This document shows, one piece after another, positions 35,761 to 44,777 of a DNA stretch of 64,000 nt. A model generated the notes under the pieces. It saw only the letters and a list, made by a program, of their open reading frames with translations. It was not told the origin of the DNA and did not search any database. The DNA is from Albidovulum inexpectatum (GTDB taxonomy: Bacteria > Pseudomonadota > Alphaproteobacteria > Rhodobacterales > Rhodobacteraceae): NCBI RefSeq assembly GCF_002927635.1, contig NZ_PRDS01000005.1, forward strand, positions 1 to 64,000. The letters run 5' to 3'. The position numbers and the translations under genes were made by a program. Numbering within the stretch: position 1 is the stretch's first letter; every line of letters starts with the position of its first letter.

Positions 35761-38370
35761 ATGCAAGACGACAAGCGATTGAGACCTGATTCCCGGAGCC
35801 AGGGGGACGGCCTTGAGCCGGACGAGGTGCGTCGGCGTCTTGCGCGCTTTGGGCCCAACGAGATCGGCCAAACCGTTTCGGTTGCTCCGCACCGCGTACT
35901 GGCGCGGCAATTCGCAAGCCCGCTTGTTCTGCTTCTGCTTGGCGCGGCCGTGATTGCGGGATTGCTGGGCGAGATCGTGGACATGGCCGCGATCCTGCTG
36001 GTCGTCGGGCTGAACGCCATTCTGGGTTTCGTGCAGGAATGGCGGGCCGAGACGGCGATTGCCGCGCTGCGCGGCATGCTGGCGCCCCGGGCGCGGGTGC
36101 GGCGTGCCGGTCAGGAAGCTGTCGTACCAGCCCGCGATCTGGTGCCCGGGGACGTGGTGCTGGTCGAGGCCGGAGATCGCGTTCCGGCCGATCTGCGTCT
36201 GATCCTGGCCTCTGGTTTGCGCATCGACGAAAGCGTTCTGACCGGAGAATCGGTTGCTGTCGACAAGTCGCTCGACCCGGGAGAGGAGCACCTCTTCATG
36301 GGAACGCTGGTGGTCGCGGGTCGTGGCGAGGCCGTGGTCGAGGCCACCGGCGCCCGGACGCGGCTGGGCCAGATCGCGGGTATGACGCAGGCCGTTGCGG
36401 GGCGTTCCACGGTTCTGAGCCAGCGACTTGCCCGACTTGCGCGCCAGATCGGGCTGGTTGCTGTCATGGTTGCATGCGCGGTTGTGCTGCTTGGGCTCTG
36501 GAGGGGCGAATCCCTGACGGTCATGGGGATCACGGCGCTGTCTTTGGCGGTCGCCGCCGTGCCCGAGGGGCTGCCTGCTGTCGTGACCGTGACTCTTGCC
36601 TTGGGCGCATCGGCCATGGCGCGGCGCAAGGCGCTGGTCCGCAGGTTGCAGGCGGTCGAGACGCTGGGGTCGGCCTCGGTCATCTGTACCGACAAGACCG
36701 GAACGCTGACCGAAAACCGCATGACCGCGCGGATCATCCGCACGCCCGAGGCGCTGTACGAGGTCACGGGAAGCGGCCATGACCCCGCCGGACATATCGC
36801 CCGCGCCGGTCGGCGCGTGCGCGCATCGGATGATCCGGGATTGGCCGCGCTTCTTGAGGCCGCGATCGGCTGCAACAATGCGCGGCTGGTGCGACAGGGC
36901 GACGATTGGCAAATGGTCGGCGAGCCGACCGAAGGCGCCCTGGTCGTCCTTGCCTACAAGGGTTGGGTCGCTCCGGACGCGCCCGGCCCGCGGGAGCTGG
37001 AAATTCCCTTCGACAGCGACCGCAAGATGATGAGCGTCATTGTCCGCGTGGCGACCGGGCGCAGGCTGCTGACCAAGGGGGCGCCGGAATCCGTCATTCC
37101 GCGCTGCGACAGGCTGCGCCACGGCGCCAGGGTCCTGCCGATGGATCGGGATGCGCGGGACGACATTGCGCGCCAGTATGACGATATGGCTGCTCAGGGT
37201 CTGCGCGTTCTTGCCCTGGCCGAGCGCGATCTGCCGGGCCTGACCGATGACCCCGAGCAGAACCTGACTTTCCTGGGACTTGTCGGCCTGATCGACCCAC
37301 CGCGTCCGGAAGTGCCTGCCGCCATTTCCGAGGCTCGCGGGGCGGGAATCGGCATCGTGATGATCACGGGGGATGCGCCAAATACCGCCCGTGCGATCGC
37401 GCGGGCCGTGGGCCTGAGCGCCAAGCCGGTCATTACCGGTGCCGAACTCGAGAATATGGACGATTCCGCGCTGCGCGTTGCGCTGGGCGGGGAGCCGGTT
37501 TTCGCCCGCACGGCGCCCGAGCAGAAGATGCGGATCGTCGCTGTCCTGCAGGCGATGGGACATGTCGTGGCAATGACCGGCGACGGGGTGAACGACGCCC
37601 CGGCGCTGAAAGCGGCCGATATTGGTATTGCGATGGGGCAGAGGGGAACGGATGTTGCCCGGGAAGCGGCGGATCTGGTGCTGCTGGACGACAACTTCGC
37701 CACGATCGTGGCCGCGATCGAGGAAGGTCGCCGTCAATTCGCGAACCTGCGCAAGTTTGTCCTGTACCTGTTTTCGGCCAATCTGGGCGAGGTTCTTGCA
37801 ATCATGGGAAATCTCGCGATCGGCGCGCCGCTGATGCTGTTGGCGACACAGATCCTGTGGATGAATCTTGTGACCGATGGCGCAGTTGCCCTGGCGCTGG
37901 GCGCGGAAAGGGCCGAGCCCGGCCAGATGCGGCAAAAGCCCCGCCCGCGCGATGCGGCCCTGATCGGACGCGAGGGATTCGTGATCCTTGTCCTGTTCGG
38001 CCTGTATGTTGCTGCAGCCGGCATGGCGGCGTTCCAGATTGGTCTGCAGCAAGGCCTGGAACATGCCCGTGGCATGGCATTCGGTGCCATCGTAATGGTC
38101 CAGGTTCTGGGCGTGTTTGGTTTCCGATCCCTGGCCGTTCCTTGCACGCGGCTTGGCTGGCTGTCGAACCCGGCCTTGGTCGTGGCCGTACTGGCCACGC
38201 TGGCCGTGCAGGCCATGGCCTTTCATTGGGCCCCGCTTTCGGCGCTTTTGCATGCCCGGGCGCTGGGCGTGGGGGATTGGGCCATTCTCGTGGCCTTGGC
38301 CCTGCCGGGGCTGTTCCTTCCCGAAATGGCCAAGACGCTGTGGCGTGAAAGGCACCTTGGGGCGGCTTGA
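35761..38370 (+). CDS. P-type cation-transporting ATPase (P2A/P2B-like, calcium type)
   Basis: 869 residues. N-terminal cation-ATPase domain (DEVRRRLARFGPNEIGQ), A-domain TGES (VLTGESVAVDK), phosphorylation motif ICTDKTGTLTENRMT with D311, nucleotide-binding KGAPE, and hinge TGDGVNDAPALK, then six C-terminal helices. The domain order matches bacterial Ca2+/Mn2+-type pumps (PacL/PMR1-like) rather than heavy-metal P1B pumps, because N-terminal CxxC and the CPx motif are absent. The ion is inferred. ATG 35761 replaces a frame that extends back towards the tRNA. Confidence 0.92.
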   Translation: MQDDKRLRPDSRSQGDGLEPDEVRRRLARFGPNEIGQTVSVAPHRVLARQFASPLVLLLLGAAVIAGLLGEIVDMAAILLVVGLNAILGFVQEWRAETAIAALRGMLAPRARVRRAGQEAVVPARDLVPGDVVLVEAGDRVPADLRLILASGLRIDESVLTGESVAVDKSLDPGEEHLFMGTLVVAGRGEAVVEATGARTRLGQIAGMTQAVAGRSTVLSQRLARLARQIGLVAVMVACAVVLLGLWRGESLTVMGITALSLAVAAVPEGLPAVVTVTLALGASAMARRKALVRRLQAVETLGSASVICTDKTGTLTENRMTARIIRTPEALYEVTGSGHDPAGHIARAGRRVRASDDPGLAALLEAAIGCNNARLVRQGDDWQMVGEPTEGALVVLAYKGWVAPDAPGPRELEIPFDSDRKMMSVIVRVATGRRLLTKGAPESVIPRCDRLRHGARVLPMDRDARDDIARQYDDMAAQGLRVLALAERDLPGLTDDPEQNLTFLGLVGLIDPPRPEVPAAISEARGAGIGIVMITGDAPNTARAIARAVGLSAKPVITGAELENMDDSALRVALGGEPVFARTAPEQKMRIVAVLQAMGHVVAMTGDGVNDAPALKAADIGIAMGQRGTDVAREAADLVLLDDNFATIVAAIEEGRRQFANLRKFVLYLFSANLGEVLAIMGNLAIGAPLMLLATQILWMNLVTDGAVALALGAERAEPGQMRQKPRPRDAALIGREGFVILVLFGLYVAAAGMAAFQIGLQQGLEHARGMAFGAIVMVQVLGVFGFRSLAVPCTRLGWLSNPALVVAVLATLAVQAMAFHWAPLSALLHARALGVGDWAILVALALPGLFLPEMAKTLWRERHLGAA

Positions 38371-38407
38371 TGCAGATTTCCGGTCATGGGTCTTGCAATG
38401 CGATTAA

Positions 38408-38427
38408 ATATTCATAAGTGCGAATAT
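38408..38427. promoter_or_regulatory. Inverted repeat ATATTC-N8-GAATAT (SqrR/BigR-type operator candidate)
   Basis: ATATTC (38408-38413), 8 bp, GAATAT (38422-38427), perfect 6-bp arms in a locally AT-rich stretch. TTGCAA at 38393-38398 could be a -35, placing the repeat over the -10 region, 21 bp before the DUF2892 gene. The ATTC-N8-GAAT form is what I recall for the persulfide-responsive ArsR-type repressor SqrR of Rhodobacter; the equation is inferred. Confidence 0.6.
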
Positions 38428-38447
38428 GTCTGCAGAAGGAGGCTACG

Positions 38448-38648
38448 ATGACCCTTGATAAAGCGATTCTGGCATTTGCCGGTCTGATGGTTCTTCTGTC
38501 GGTCGTGCTGACCGTCTGGGTGTCGCCGCTTTTCGTTTGGTTCACCGTCTTCATCGGCCTGAACCTGTTGCAATCCGCGTCCACCGGCCTGTGTCCGGCG
38601 GCCTTCGTGCTGCGCAAGCTGGGCTTCCGTCCCGGCCCGGCTTTCTGA
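38448..38648 (+). CDS. DUF2892 (YgaP-like) small membrane protein
   Basis: 66 residues with two hydrophobic helices (about 5-25, 27-45) and a short conserved tail TGLCPAAFVLRKLGF containing the single conserved Cys. The C-P motif resembles the membrane part of YgaP-type rhodaneses, and free-standing DUF2892 proteins are common in sulfide and persulfide-stress operons. AGAAGGAGG precedes ATG 38448. It is followed 14 bp later by the RND adaptor gene, so the three genes probably form one transcript. Confidence 0.85.
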   Translation: MTLDKAILAFAGLMVLLSVVLTVWVSPLFVWFTVFIGLNLLQSASTGLCPAAFVLRKLGFRPGPAF

Positions 38649-38662
38649 GAAGGAGATTCGAC

Positions 38663-39628
38663 ATGATGCGTGCGACTTTGCTGGGCCTCGGGCTCTTGCT
38701 GGCGGCGCCCGCCCTGGCCGACAGCATGACCGTGGCGCCGCAGGTGATCACGGAATGGAAGTCGGTCTTTGGCCGGATCGAGCCGAAAGAGACGATCCCC
38801 GCCCGCGCCCGTATCGGTGGCACGATCGTCGAGCTGACGGTTGCCGAAGGCGATACGGTTGCCGAAGGCCAGCAGATCGCGCGCATAAAGGACGACAAGA
38901 TCGACTTTCAGATCGCCGCGCTGGATGCCCAGATCGAGGCGCTGCGCGCCCAGCTCGACGTGGCCGAAACGGAACTGCGCCGCGGCGAGACGCTTGTCGA
39001 ACGCGGTGTCGCGACCGTCCAGCGACTGGATCAGTTGCGTAGCGCGGTCGATGTCCTGCGCAACCAGATCGATTCGACCGAGGCGCAGCGCGCCGTCGCC
39101 GTTCAGCAGGCCGAGGAGGGCAGGGTGCTTGCTCCCGCCTCGGGGCGTGTCCTGACGGTGCCGGTCACGCGTGGCGGTGTGATCCAGCCCGGAGAGCCGG
39201 TTGCAACGATCGGGGTTGGCGGGTTCTACCTGCGCCTGTCGGTGCCCGAACGTCACGCTCCGGCGCTGGCCGAAGGGGACACGATCCGGATCGCGCTTCC
39301 CGAAGGTGAGGCGGCCGGCCAGATCGTCAAGCTGTATCCCCTGATCGATGGCGGACGGGTGACGGCCGATGTCGAGGTCGAGGGGCTGGACACCGATTTC
39401 GTGAATTCGCGCGTCCTGGTCCAGCTGCCGGTGGGCAGCCGCCAGGCGATACTGGTGCCGGAAAGCGCCGTCGTCACCCGCTCGGGGATCGACTTCGTGA
39501 CCGTTGCCGAGGGCGGCGCCAAGGTCGATCGGGCCGTCATTCCCGGCGAACGCCTGATCCGCGACGGGCAGAATCTGGTCGAGATCCTGACCGGCCTGCA
39601 ACCTGGTGAAGAGGTCATTGTGCCATGA
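38663..39628 (+). CDS. RND efflux periplasmic adaptor (membrane-fusion protein)
   Basis: 321 residues. Signal peptide (about 1-20, MMRATLLGLGLLLAAPALA), barrel-sandwich hybrid halves (PARARIGGTIVELTVAEGDTVAEGQ and GRVLTVPVTRGGVIQPGEPV) and a helical hairpin between them (about 75-145), then beta-barrel and membrane-proximal domains. It bridges the RND pump to an outer-membrane channel; no outer-membrane factor gene is nearby. The substrate is unknown. A strong GAGAAGGAG SD. Its TGA overlaps the pump ATG (39625). Confidence 0.92.
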   Translation: MMRATLLGLGLLLAAPALADSMTVAPQVITEWKSVFGRIEPKETIPARARIGGTIVELTVAEGDTVAEGQQIARIKDDKIDFQIAALDAQIEALRAQLDVAETELRRGETLVERGVATVQRLDQLRSAVDVLRNQIDSTEAQRAVAVQQAEEGRVLAPASGRVLTVPVTRGGVIQPGEPVATIGVGGFYLRLSVPERHAPALAEGDTIRIALPEGEAAGQIVKLYPLIDGGRVTADVEVEGLDTDFVNSRVLVQLPVGSRQAILVPESAVVTRSGIDFVTVAEGGAKVDRAVIPGERLIRDGQNLVEILTGLQPGEEVIVP

Positions 39629-42600
39629 GCGAACATGAACACGCCCTTGGCATCGCGGGCCGCCTGACGCGCGGCTTCATCACGTCGCCTCTATCGCCGC
39701 TGATGCTGCTTGCGGCCTTTGTCTTCGGGATGGTCGCGCTCGTATCGCTGCCGCGCGAGGAAGAGCCCCAGATCTCGGTCCCGATGGTCGACATCATCGT
39801 GCGCGCCGACGGGTTGCGCGCCGAGGATGCCGTCAAGCTGATCACCGAGCCGCTGGAGACGATCGTCAAGGGCATCAACGAGGTCGAACACGTCTATTCG
39901 CAGACTGCGGATGACGTCGTGATGGTCACGGCGCGGTTCCTGGTGGGTACGTCGTCGGACGCGGCGATCCTGCGGGTTCACGAAAAGCTGCGCGCCAACA
40001 TGGATCGCATTCCTGTCGGCATTCCCGAACCCATGATCGTCGCGCGTGGGATCGACGATGTGGCGATCCTGTCCCTGACGCTGTCGCCCCGGCCCGAAGC
40101 CGCCGATCGAATCTCGGCCAATGACCTGACACGGATTGCCCGCGAATTGCGCAGCGAAGTGGCGAAGATCCCCGATGTCGGCCTGACCTACATCGTGGGA
40201 GAGACGGCAGAACGGATCCGGATCGCGCCCGATCCGCGCCGCCTGGCGCTGTATGGCGTCACGCTGCAGCAGCTTGCCGCCAAGGTGCAGGGCGCCAACC
40301 GTGCCGTTCCCTTGGGAGACCTGCGCGATGACGGAGAGCAGATTGAATTGGTCGCGGGTGAGACGCTGCCCTCGCCAGCCGAGATCGGTAACCTGCTGCT
40401 GACCACGCGCGACGGGCGCCCGGTCTATGTCCGCGATGTGGCCGATGTATCGTTGACCTGGGGCGCCGAGGAACACCGCGTATCCCAAGTCACGCGCGAA
40501 GGCGACGCGCTGTCCCGTCGCCCGGCCGTCACGCTTGCGGTGGCCAAGCGTGCGGGCGCGAACGCTGTTACCGTGGCCGAAGAAATCCTGCACCGGGTTC
40601 ATCTGCTGGAAGGCAAGCTGATCCCCGACGATGTCGCGATCGAGGTCACGCGCGATTATGGCGAAAGCGCCAATGAAAAGGCCAATGAGCTGTTGTTCCA
40701 CCTCGCTCTGGCCACGGTTTCGATCGTCTTGCTTGTCTGGGCGGCAATCGGTTGGCGCGAGGCGGTCGTCGTGGCGATCGTCATCCCGGTCACGATCCTG
40801 CTGACGCTGTTTGCCTCTTGGCTGATGGGCTACACGCTGAACCGGGTGTCGCTGTTCGCGCTGATCTTCTCGATCGGGATCCTGGTTGATGATGCGATCG
40901 TGGTGATCGAGAACATCGCGCGTCACTGGGCCATGCGCGACGGGCGCAGCCGCATTCAGGCCGCGATCGACGCCGTGGCCGAGGTTGGCAACCCGACGAT
41001 CGTCGCCACGCTGACCGTTGTTGCGGCGCTTCTGCCGATGTTGTTCGTGTCTGGTCTGATGGGCCCCTATATGAGCCCGATTCCGGCGAATGCCTCGGCC
41101 GCGATGATCTTTTCGTTCTTCGTCGCGGTGATGGTCACGCCATGGCTGATGGTCAAGGTGGCCGGTCGTGCCGACATGTCCGCACATGCCCACGATGACA
41201 GCTATGGCGGCCATCCGGGTGGCGCGCTTGGCCGCGCCTATGCGCGGGTTGCCGCGCCATTGCTGAAATCAAAGGGGCGTAGCTGGCTGTTCCTTGCCGT
41301 TGTCACGGTGCTGACGCTTGGGTCGCTGTCGCTGTTCTACACCAGGCACGTGACCGTCAAGCTTCTGCCCTTCGACAACAAGTCGGAACTGTCGGTGATG
41401 ATCGACCTTCCCGAAGGGGCTTCGGTCGAGGCAACCGATGCGGTGGCGCAGGCCGTCGCCCGTGCGGTTCTGGAACTGCCCGAGGTCGTCTCGGCCCAGA
41501 CCCATGCGGGGACATCCGCGCCGTTCAACTTCAACGGTCTTGTGCGCCACTATTACCTGCGCAGCAGCCCGGAAATGGGCGAGGTTGCCATCAACCTGGC
41601 GCCCAAGGCCGAACGCGACCGCACCAGCCACGAGATCGCGCTGGAAATCCGCAACCGGATCGCCACGATTCCCGTTCCGGAAGGGACCGTGCTCAAGACG
41701 GTCGAGCCGCCTCCGGGCCCGCCGGTCCTGTCCACGCTGCTGGCCGAGATCTATGGCCCTGACGCCGAAACCCGGCGCGCCGTCGCCCAGCGTGTCGAGG
41801 CCGCGTTCCGGTCCGTGCCCTTCATCGTCGATGTGGACAATTCCTATGGCGATCCCGCGCGGCGGCTTCGGCTGACGGTTTCGACCGACAATGCGGAGTT
41901 CTTCCAGGTTCAGGAATCGGACGTGTTCGACACGGTTGCCCTGCTGAATGGTGGCACGACGGTGGGCTATTCGCACCGCGGTGGTGGCCGCCAGCCGATC
42001 CCGATCCGCATCGAGCGGCCGAAATCCGAACGGCGCCTGGACGAAACCTTTCTGTCCACGCCGATACCGGCCAATGTGTTGCCGGGTGCGCGCGGCGTGG
42101 TCGAACTGGGCGACGTCGTCGAATTGCGCGAGGAGCGCGCATCATTCCCGATCTTCCGCCACAATGGACGTGCCGCCGAAATGGTCACGGCCGAACTGGC
42201 CGGGGACTTCGAGGCACCGCTTTATGGCATGATCGCCGTGCAGAAGGCTCTGGACGCGCAGGATTGGGGAGATCTGCCCAAGCCGGTGATCCGGCTTCAC
42301 GGCCAGCCCGAGGATGAAGGTCAGCCAACGCTTTTGTGGGACGGCGAGTGGGAGGTCACCTGGGTGACGTTCCGCGACATGGGCGCGGCCTTTGGCGTCG
42401 CCTTGCTGGGTATCTATATCCTGGTCGTCGCGCAATTCGGCTCGTTCCGGGTGCCCCTGGTGATCCTGACGCCGGTTCCACTGACCTTCATCGGCATTCT
42501 GTTGGGCCACTGGGCCTTTGGTGCGCCCTTTTCGGCGACGTCGATGATCGGCTTCATCGCGCTGGCCGGGATCATCGTTCGCAACTCGATCCTGCTGGTG

Positions 42601-42840
42601 GATTTCATCCGTCATGCCAGGGCGCCGGGACGGCCGCTGACCGAGGTGCTGATCGAGGCTGGCTCGATCCGGTTCAAGCCGATCCTGCTGACGGCGCTGG
42701 CGGCCATGATCGGCGCGGCGGTGATCCTGTTCGACCCGATCTTCCAGGGGCTAGCGATTTCGCTGCTCTTCGGGCTTGCCTCGTCCACGCTGTTGACCGT
42801 TCTGGTCATTCCGGCCCTCTATCGCGTGCTGCGAAGCTGA
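39625..42840 (+). CDS. RND efflux transporter permease
   Basis: 1071 residues, full length for an AcrB/CusA-class pump. Twelve TM helices with two large periplasmic loops. TM4 carries the D-D proton-relay signature in FSIGILVDDAIVVIENIARH, and the C-terminal GIIVRNSILLVDFI corresponds to TM10. The loop sequence is closer to the HAE1-like branch of proteobacteria without CusA Met triads, so drug, lipid or sulfur-compound export is more likely than copper. It overlaps the adaptor by 4 bp and is closed by a hairpin. Confidence 0.93.
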   Translation: MSEHEHALGIAGRLTRGFITSPLSPLMLLAAFVFGMVALVSLPREEEPQISVPMVDIIVRADGLRAEDAVKLITEPLETIVKGINEVEHVYSQTADDVVMVTARFLVGTSSDAAILRVHEKLRANMDRIPVGIPEPMIVARGIDDVAILSLTLSPRPEAADRISANDLTRIARELRSEVAKIPDVGLTYIVGETAERIRIAPDPRRLALYGVTLQQLAAKVQGANRAVPLGDLRDDGEQIELVAGETLPSPAEIGNLLLTTRDGRPVYVRDVADVSLTWGAEEHRVSQVTREGDALSRRPAVTLAVAKRAGANAVTVAEEILHRVHLLEGKLIPDDVAIEVTRDYGESANEKANELLFHLALATVSIVLLVWAAIGWREAVVVAIVIPVTILLTLFASWLMGYTLNRVSLFALIFSIGILVDDAIVVIENIARHWAMRDGRSRIQAAIDAVAEVGNPTIVATLTVVAALLPMLFVSGLMGPYMSPIPANASAAMIFSFFVAVMVTPWLMVKVAGRADMSAHAHDDSYGGHPGGALGRAYARVAAPLLKSKGRSWLFLAVVTVLTLGSLSLFYTRHVTVKLLPFDNKSELSVMIDLPEGASVEATDAVAQAVARAVLELPEVVSAQTHAGTSAPFNFNGLVRHYYLRSSPEMGEVAINLAPKAERDRTSHEIALEIRNRIATIPVPEGTVLKTVEPPPGPPVLSTLLAEIYGPDAETRRAVAQRVEAAFRSVPFIVDVDNSYGDPARRLRLTVSTDNAEFFQVQESDVFDTVALLNGGTTVGYSHRGGGRQPIPIRIERPKSERRLDETFLSTPIPANVLPGARGVVELGDVVELREERASFPIFRHNGRAAEMVTAELAGDFEAPLYGMIAVQKALDAQDWGDLPKPVIRLHGQPEDEGQPTLLWDGEWEVTWVTFRDMGAAFGVALLGIYILVVAQFGSFRVPLVILTPVPLTFIGILLGHWAFGAPFSATSMIGFIALAGIIVRNSILLVDFIRHARAPGRPLTEVLIEAGSIRFKPILLTALAAMIGAAVILFDPIFQGLAISLLFGLASSTLLTVLVIPALYRVLRS

Positions 42841-42860
42841 GGTTTCGTGTCAATTGTCAA

Positions 42861-42888
42861 CGGGCGGCGCGGGAAACTGCGCCGCCCG
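42861..42888 (+). terminator. Terminator-like hairpin after RND pump
   Basis: CGGGCGGCGC (42861-42870) and GCGCCGCCCG (42879-42888), perfect 10-bp stem with an 8-nt loop, followed by CTTTCATTT. Confidence 0.6.
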
Positions 42889-43029
42889 CTTTCATTTGCC
42901 TGCGGGCGTGATCAATCCCCGGATTTTTCGCGATGAAGCCCCGAAGCCTGCACCTCAATGCCTCTTTTCCGCCACGGGGCCGGGGCACCGTGACAACCAT
43001 AGGGAGCACAGAAACGCGTCGAGGGGAGC

Positions 43030-43194
43030 ATGAAGATGTTTTTCACCGCCATCCGCCGGATCTTTGACCGCCATGCCGCCCGCAAGGACGCATTCGAATG
43101 CAGGCTGCAGACCCTGGGGGCCGAAATGGGCCGCGCCATGCGCCGCCGTCAGGCCCTGTTCATTCGTCCACAGCGTCGGCACCGGCCCATCTGA
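43030..43194 (+). CDS. Short basic hypothetical protein (54 residues)
   Basis: Not recognised. ATG 43030 lies 2 nt after GAGGGGAG, an excellent SD. It reads MKMFFTAIRRIFDRHAARKD and continues to a very basic end with many Arg (MRRRQALF, RRHRPI). No signal peptide, one short hydrophobic start, pI clearly high. It stands alone between the RND terminator and convergent mipZ. It may be a real small protein or a chance frame; the SD is the main argument. Confidence 0.4.
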   Translation: MKMFFTAIRRIFDRHAARKDAFECRLQTLGAEMGRAMRRRQALFIRPQRRHRPI

Positions 43195-43241
43195 CCATGA
43201 CTTGCCGTGATCGCGGCGGGTGACGGCGTGCCATCCCGCCG

Positions 43242-44051
43242 TCAGAAATCCACGGTGACGCCCGGCAGTTTCAATTCGGCCATAAGGTCGCGCAGCTCCT
43301 GACGCGCCGCGATGTTCGACAGGTTCAGCCGTTCGACCCCCAGATCGCGCAGGTCAAGCAGGGTCAGCCCGCGCGGAAAGAGTTCGCGAAAGATAACCCG
43401 TTCCGAGAATCCCGGCGCGACACGGAAACCGATTCGTTTCGACAATTGCACCAGCGCGCCGCCGACCTTGCGCTTGTTGTGCATCTGCTGGCTGCCCAGG
43501 CGGTTGCGCAAGACCAGCCAGTCGATCGGCGGCAGGTTCGCGCGTGCGCGGGCCTGACGGGCATTCCACACCATTTCCGAATAGATCGAGGGGCCGGTAA
43601 CGCGACCCGACTCGGGATCGATCCGGGCCAGCAGGTCGAAATCGATGAAGCTGTCATTCATCGGCGTGATCAGCGTATCCGCCAGCGAATGCGCCATCTG
43701 GCTGAGCCGCGTATGCGAACCGGGGCAATCGATGATGATGAAATCGCTGTTCGGCTCGATCTCGGCCATGGCGGCGGCCAGGCGGCGATCCATGACGTTC
43801 TCGCCCTCGGCCAGTGTTGCCGGATCGATCTCGGGCAGTTCGCGATATTCGGGTGTCGGCAGATCCAGCCCCTTGCGCCGCGCATAGGCGCGGCGATTCT
43901 CGATGTAGCGGCCAAAGCTGCGCTGGCGCAGATCCAGGTCCAGCGCGCCCACACGATGCCCCATCCGCGCCAGAGCGGTCGCTACATGCATGCAGGTCGT
44001 CGATTTTCCCGACCCGCCCTTTTCGTTCCCCACAACGATGATATGCGCCAC
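43242..44051 (-). CDS. mipZ: Division-plane positioning ATPase MipZ
   Basis: 269 residues from GTG 44051. A ParA-type ATPase with deviant Walker A GNEKGGSGKSTT, switch I DLDLRQRSFGRYIENR and Walker B DFIIIDCPGSHTRLSQMAHSLADTLITPMNDSFIDFDLL, the signature of MipZ. In alphaproteobacteria MipZ forms bipolar gradients from ParB at oriC and blocks FtsZ assembly away from midcell. It lies downstream of rpmE but beyond a terminator, so it is probably transcribed separately. Confidence 0.95.
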   Translation of the reverse strand: MAHIIVVGNEKGGSGKSTTCMHVATALARMGHRVGALDLDLRQRSFGRYIENRRAYARRKGLDLPTPEYRELPEIDPATLAEGENVMDRRLAAAMAEIEPNSDFIIIDCPGSHTRLSQMAHSLADTLITPMNDSFIDFDLLARIDPESGRVTGPSIYSEMVWNARQARARANLPPIDWLVLRNRLGSQQMHNKRKVGGALVQLSKRIGFRVAPGFSERVIFRELFPRGLTLLDLRDLGVERLNLSNIAARQELRDLMAELKLPGVTVDF

Positions 44052-44101
44052 GTCCCGTCCCCGTCGTTCCGTCCCCAGGTTTCGTTCCGTTGACCGGAAT
44101 C

Positions 44102-44127
44102 AAAAGGCGCGCCGTCGCCGGCGCGCC
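44102..44127 (-). terminator. Intrinsic terminator after rpmE
   Basis: On the minus strand GGCGCGCC (44127-44120), loop GGCGAC, GGCGCGCC (44113-44106), then TTTT (44105-44102). Each arm is itself palindromic. It separates rplS-rpmE from mipZ. Confidence 0.7.
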
Positions 44128-44168
44128 CCGCTTGCATTTGTGCGCCTTCCATTCGAAAGCGCAAGAGA

Positions 44169-44390
44169 TCAGAAGCCAAGACCGGAATATTTGCTCTTGA
44201 ACTTCGACACGCGGCCGCCGGTGTCCATCAGCTTGGCCGAGCCGCCGGTCCAGGCGGGATGCGAGTTCGGGTCGATTTCCAGCGACAGCGTGTCGCCTTC
44301 CTTGCCCCAGGTCGACCGGGTCCGATAGGTCGTCCCGTCGGTCATCTTGACCTCGATGAAGTGATAATCGGGATGGATGCCCTTTTTCAT
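44169..44390 (-). CDS. rpmE: 50S ribosomal protein L31, zinc-free form
   Basis: 73 residues. L31 bridges the two subunits at the head. [29 protein letters not shown] and [22 protein letters not shown] are family features, but no Cys is present, so the zinc site of E. coli L31 is missing. This C-minus form with an insertion around residues 30-40 is usual in alphaproteobacteria. It is 12 bp downstream of rplS and probably co-transcribed. Confidence 0.95.
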   Translation of the reverse strand: MKKGIHPDYHFIEVKMTDGTTYRTRSTWGKEGDTLSLEIDPNSHPAWTGGSAKLMDTGGRVSKFKSKYSGLGF

Positions 44391-44402
44391 GGCCCCGGCT
44401 CC

Positions 44403-44777
44403 TTATTCGGCTTTTTCTTTGTAGTTGCTGTCCTCGGCGATCCGGGCCGACTTGCCGCGGCGCGAACGCAGGTAGTACAGCTTGGCGCGGCGGACGCGGC
44501 CACGGCGGACGACCTCGATCGAATCGATGTTCGTCGAATACAGCGGGAACACACGCTCCACGCCTTCGCCGAAGGAGATCTTGCGCACGGTGAACGAAGC
44601 GCCGATGCCGTTGCCGCCCTTGCGCGAGATGCAGACGCCTTCGTAGTACTGCACCCGGCTGCGGTTGCCTTCGGTCACCTTGTAGCCGACACGCACGGTG
44701 TCGCCCGCCTTGAAATCCGGAATGTTCTTGCCGAGCTCGGCGATCTGCTCGGCCTCCAGTTGCGCGATCAGGTTCAT
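44403..44777 (-). CDS. rplS: 50S ribosomal protein L19
   Basis: 124 residues. L19 lies at the subunit interface. [83 protein letters not shown] is the complete family signature, with a short C-terminal tail. The SD AGGAAAGG precedes ATG 44777. It is preceded by a long leader with its own promoter and a small in-frame upstream ORF whose stop overlaps the ATG. Confidence 0.97.
   Translation of the reverse strand: MNLIAQLEAEQIAELGKNIPDFKAGDTVRVGYKVTEGNRSRVQYYEGVCISRKGGNGIGASFTVRKISFGEGVERVFPLYSTNIDSIEVVRRGRVRRAKLYYLRSRRGKSARIAEDSNYKEKAE

Noticed and set aside
35731-38355. 874-codon open frame on the minus strand opposite the P-type ATPase
   Set aside because: It is the antisense shadow of a high-GC gene; the plus-strand product has all P-type ATPase motifs, and the minus product has no recognisable domain and is rich in Arg/His/Gln.
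39691-41214. 507-codon minus-strand frame inside the RND pump gene
   Set aside because: Shadow frame, His/Arg/Asp-rich, no domain.
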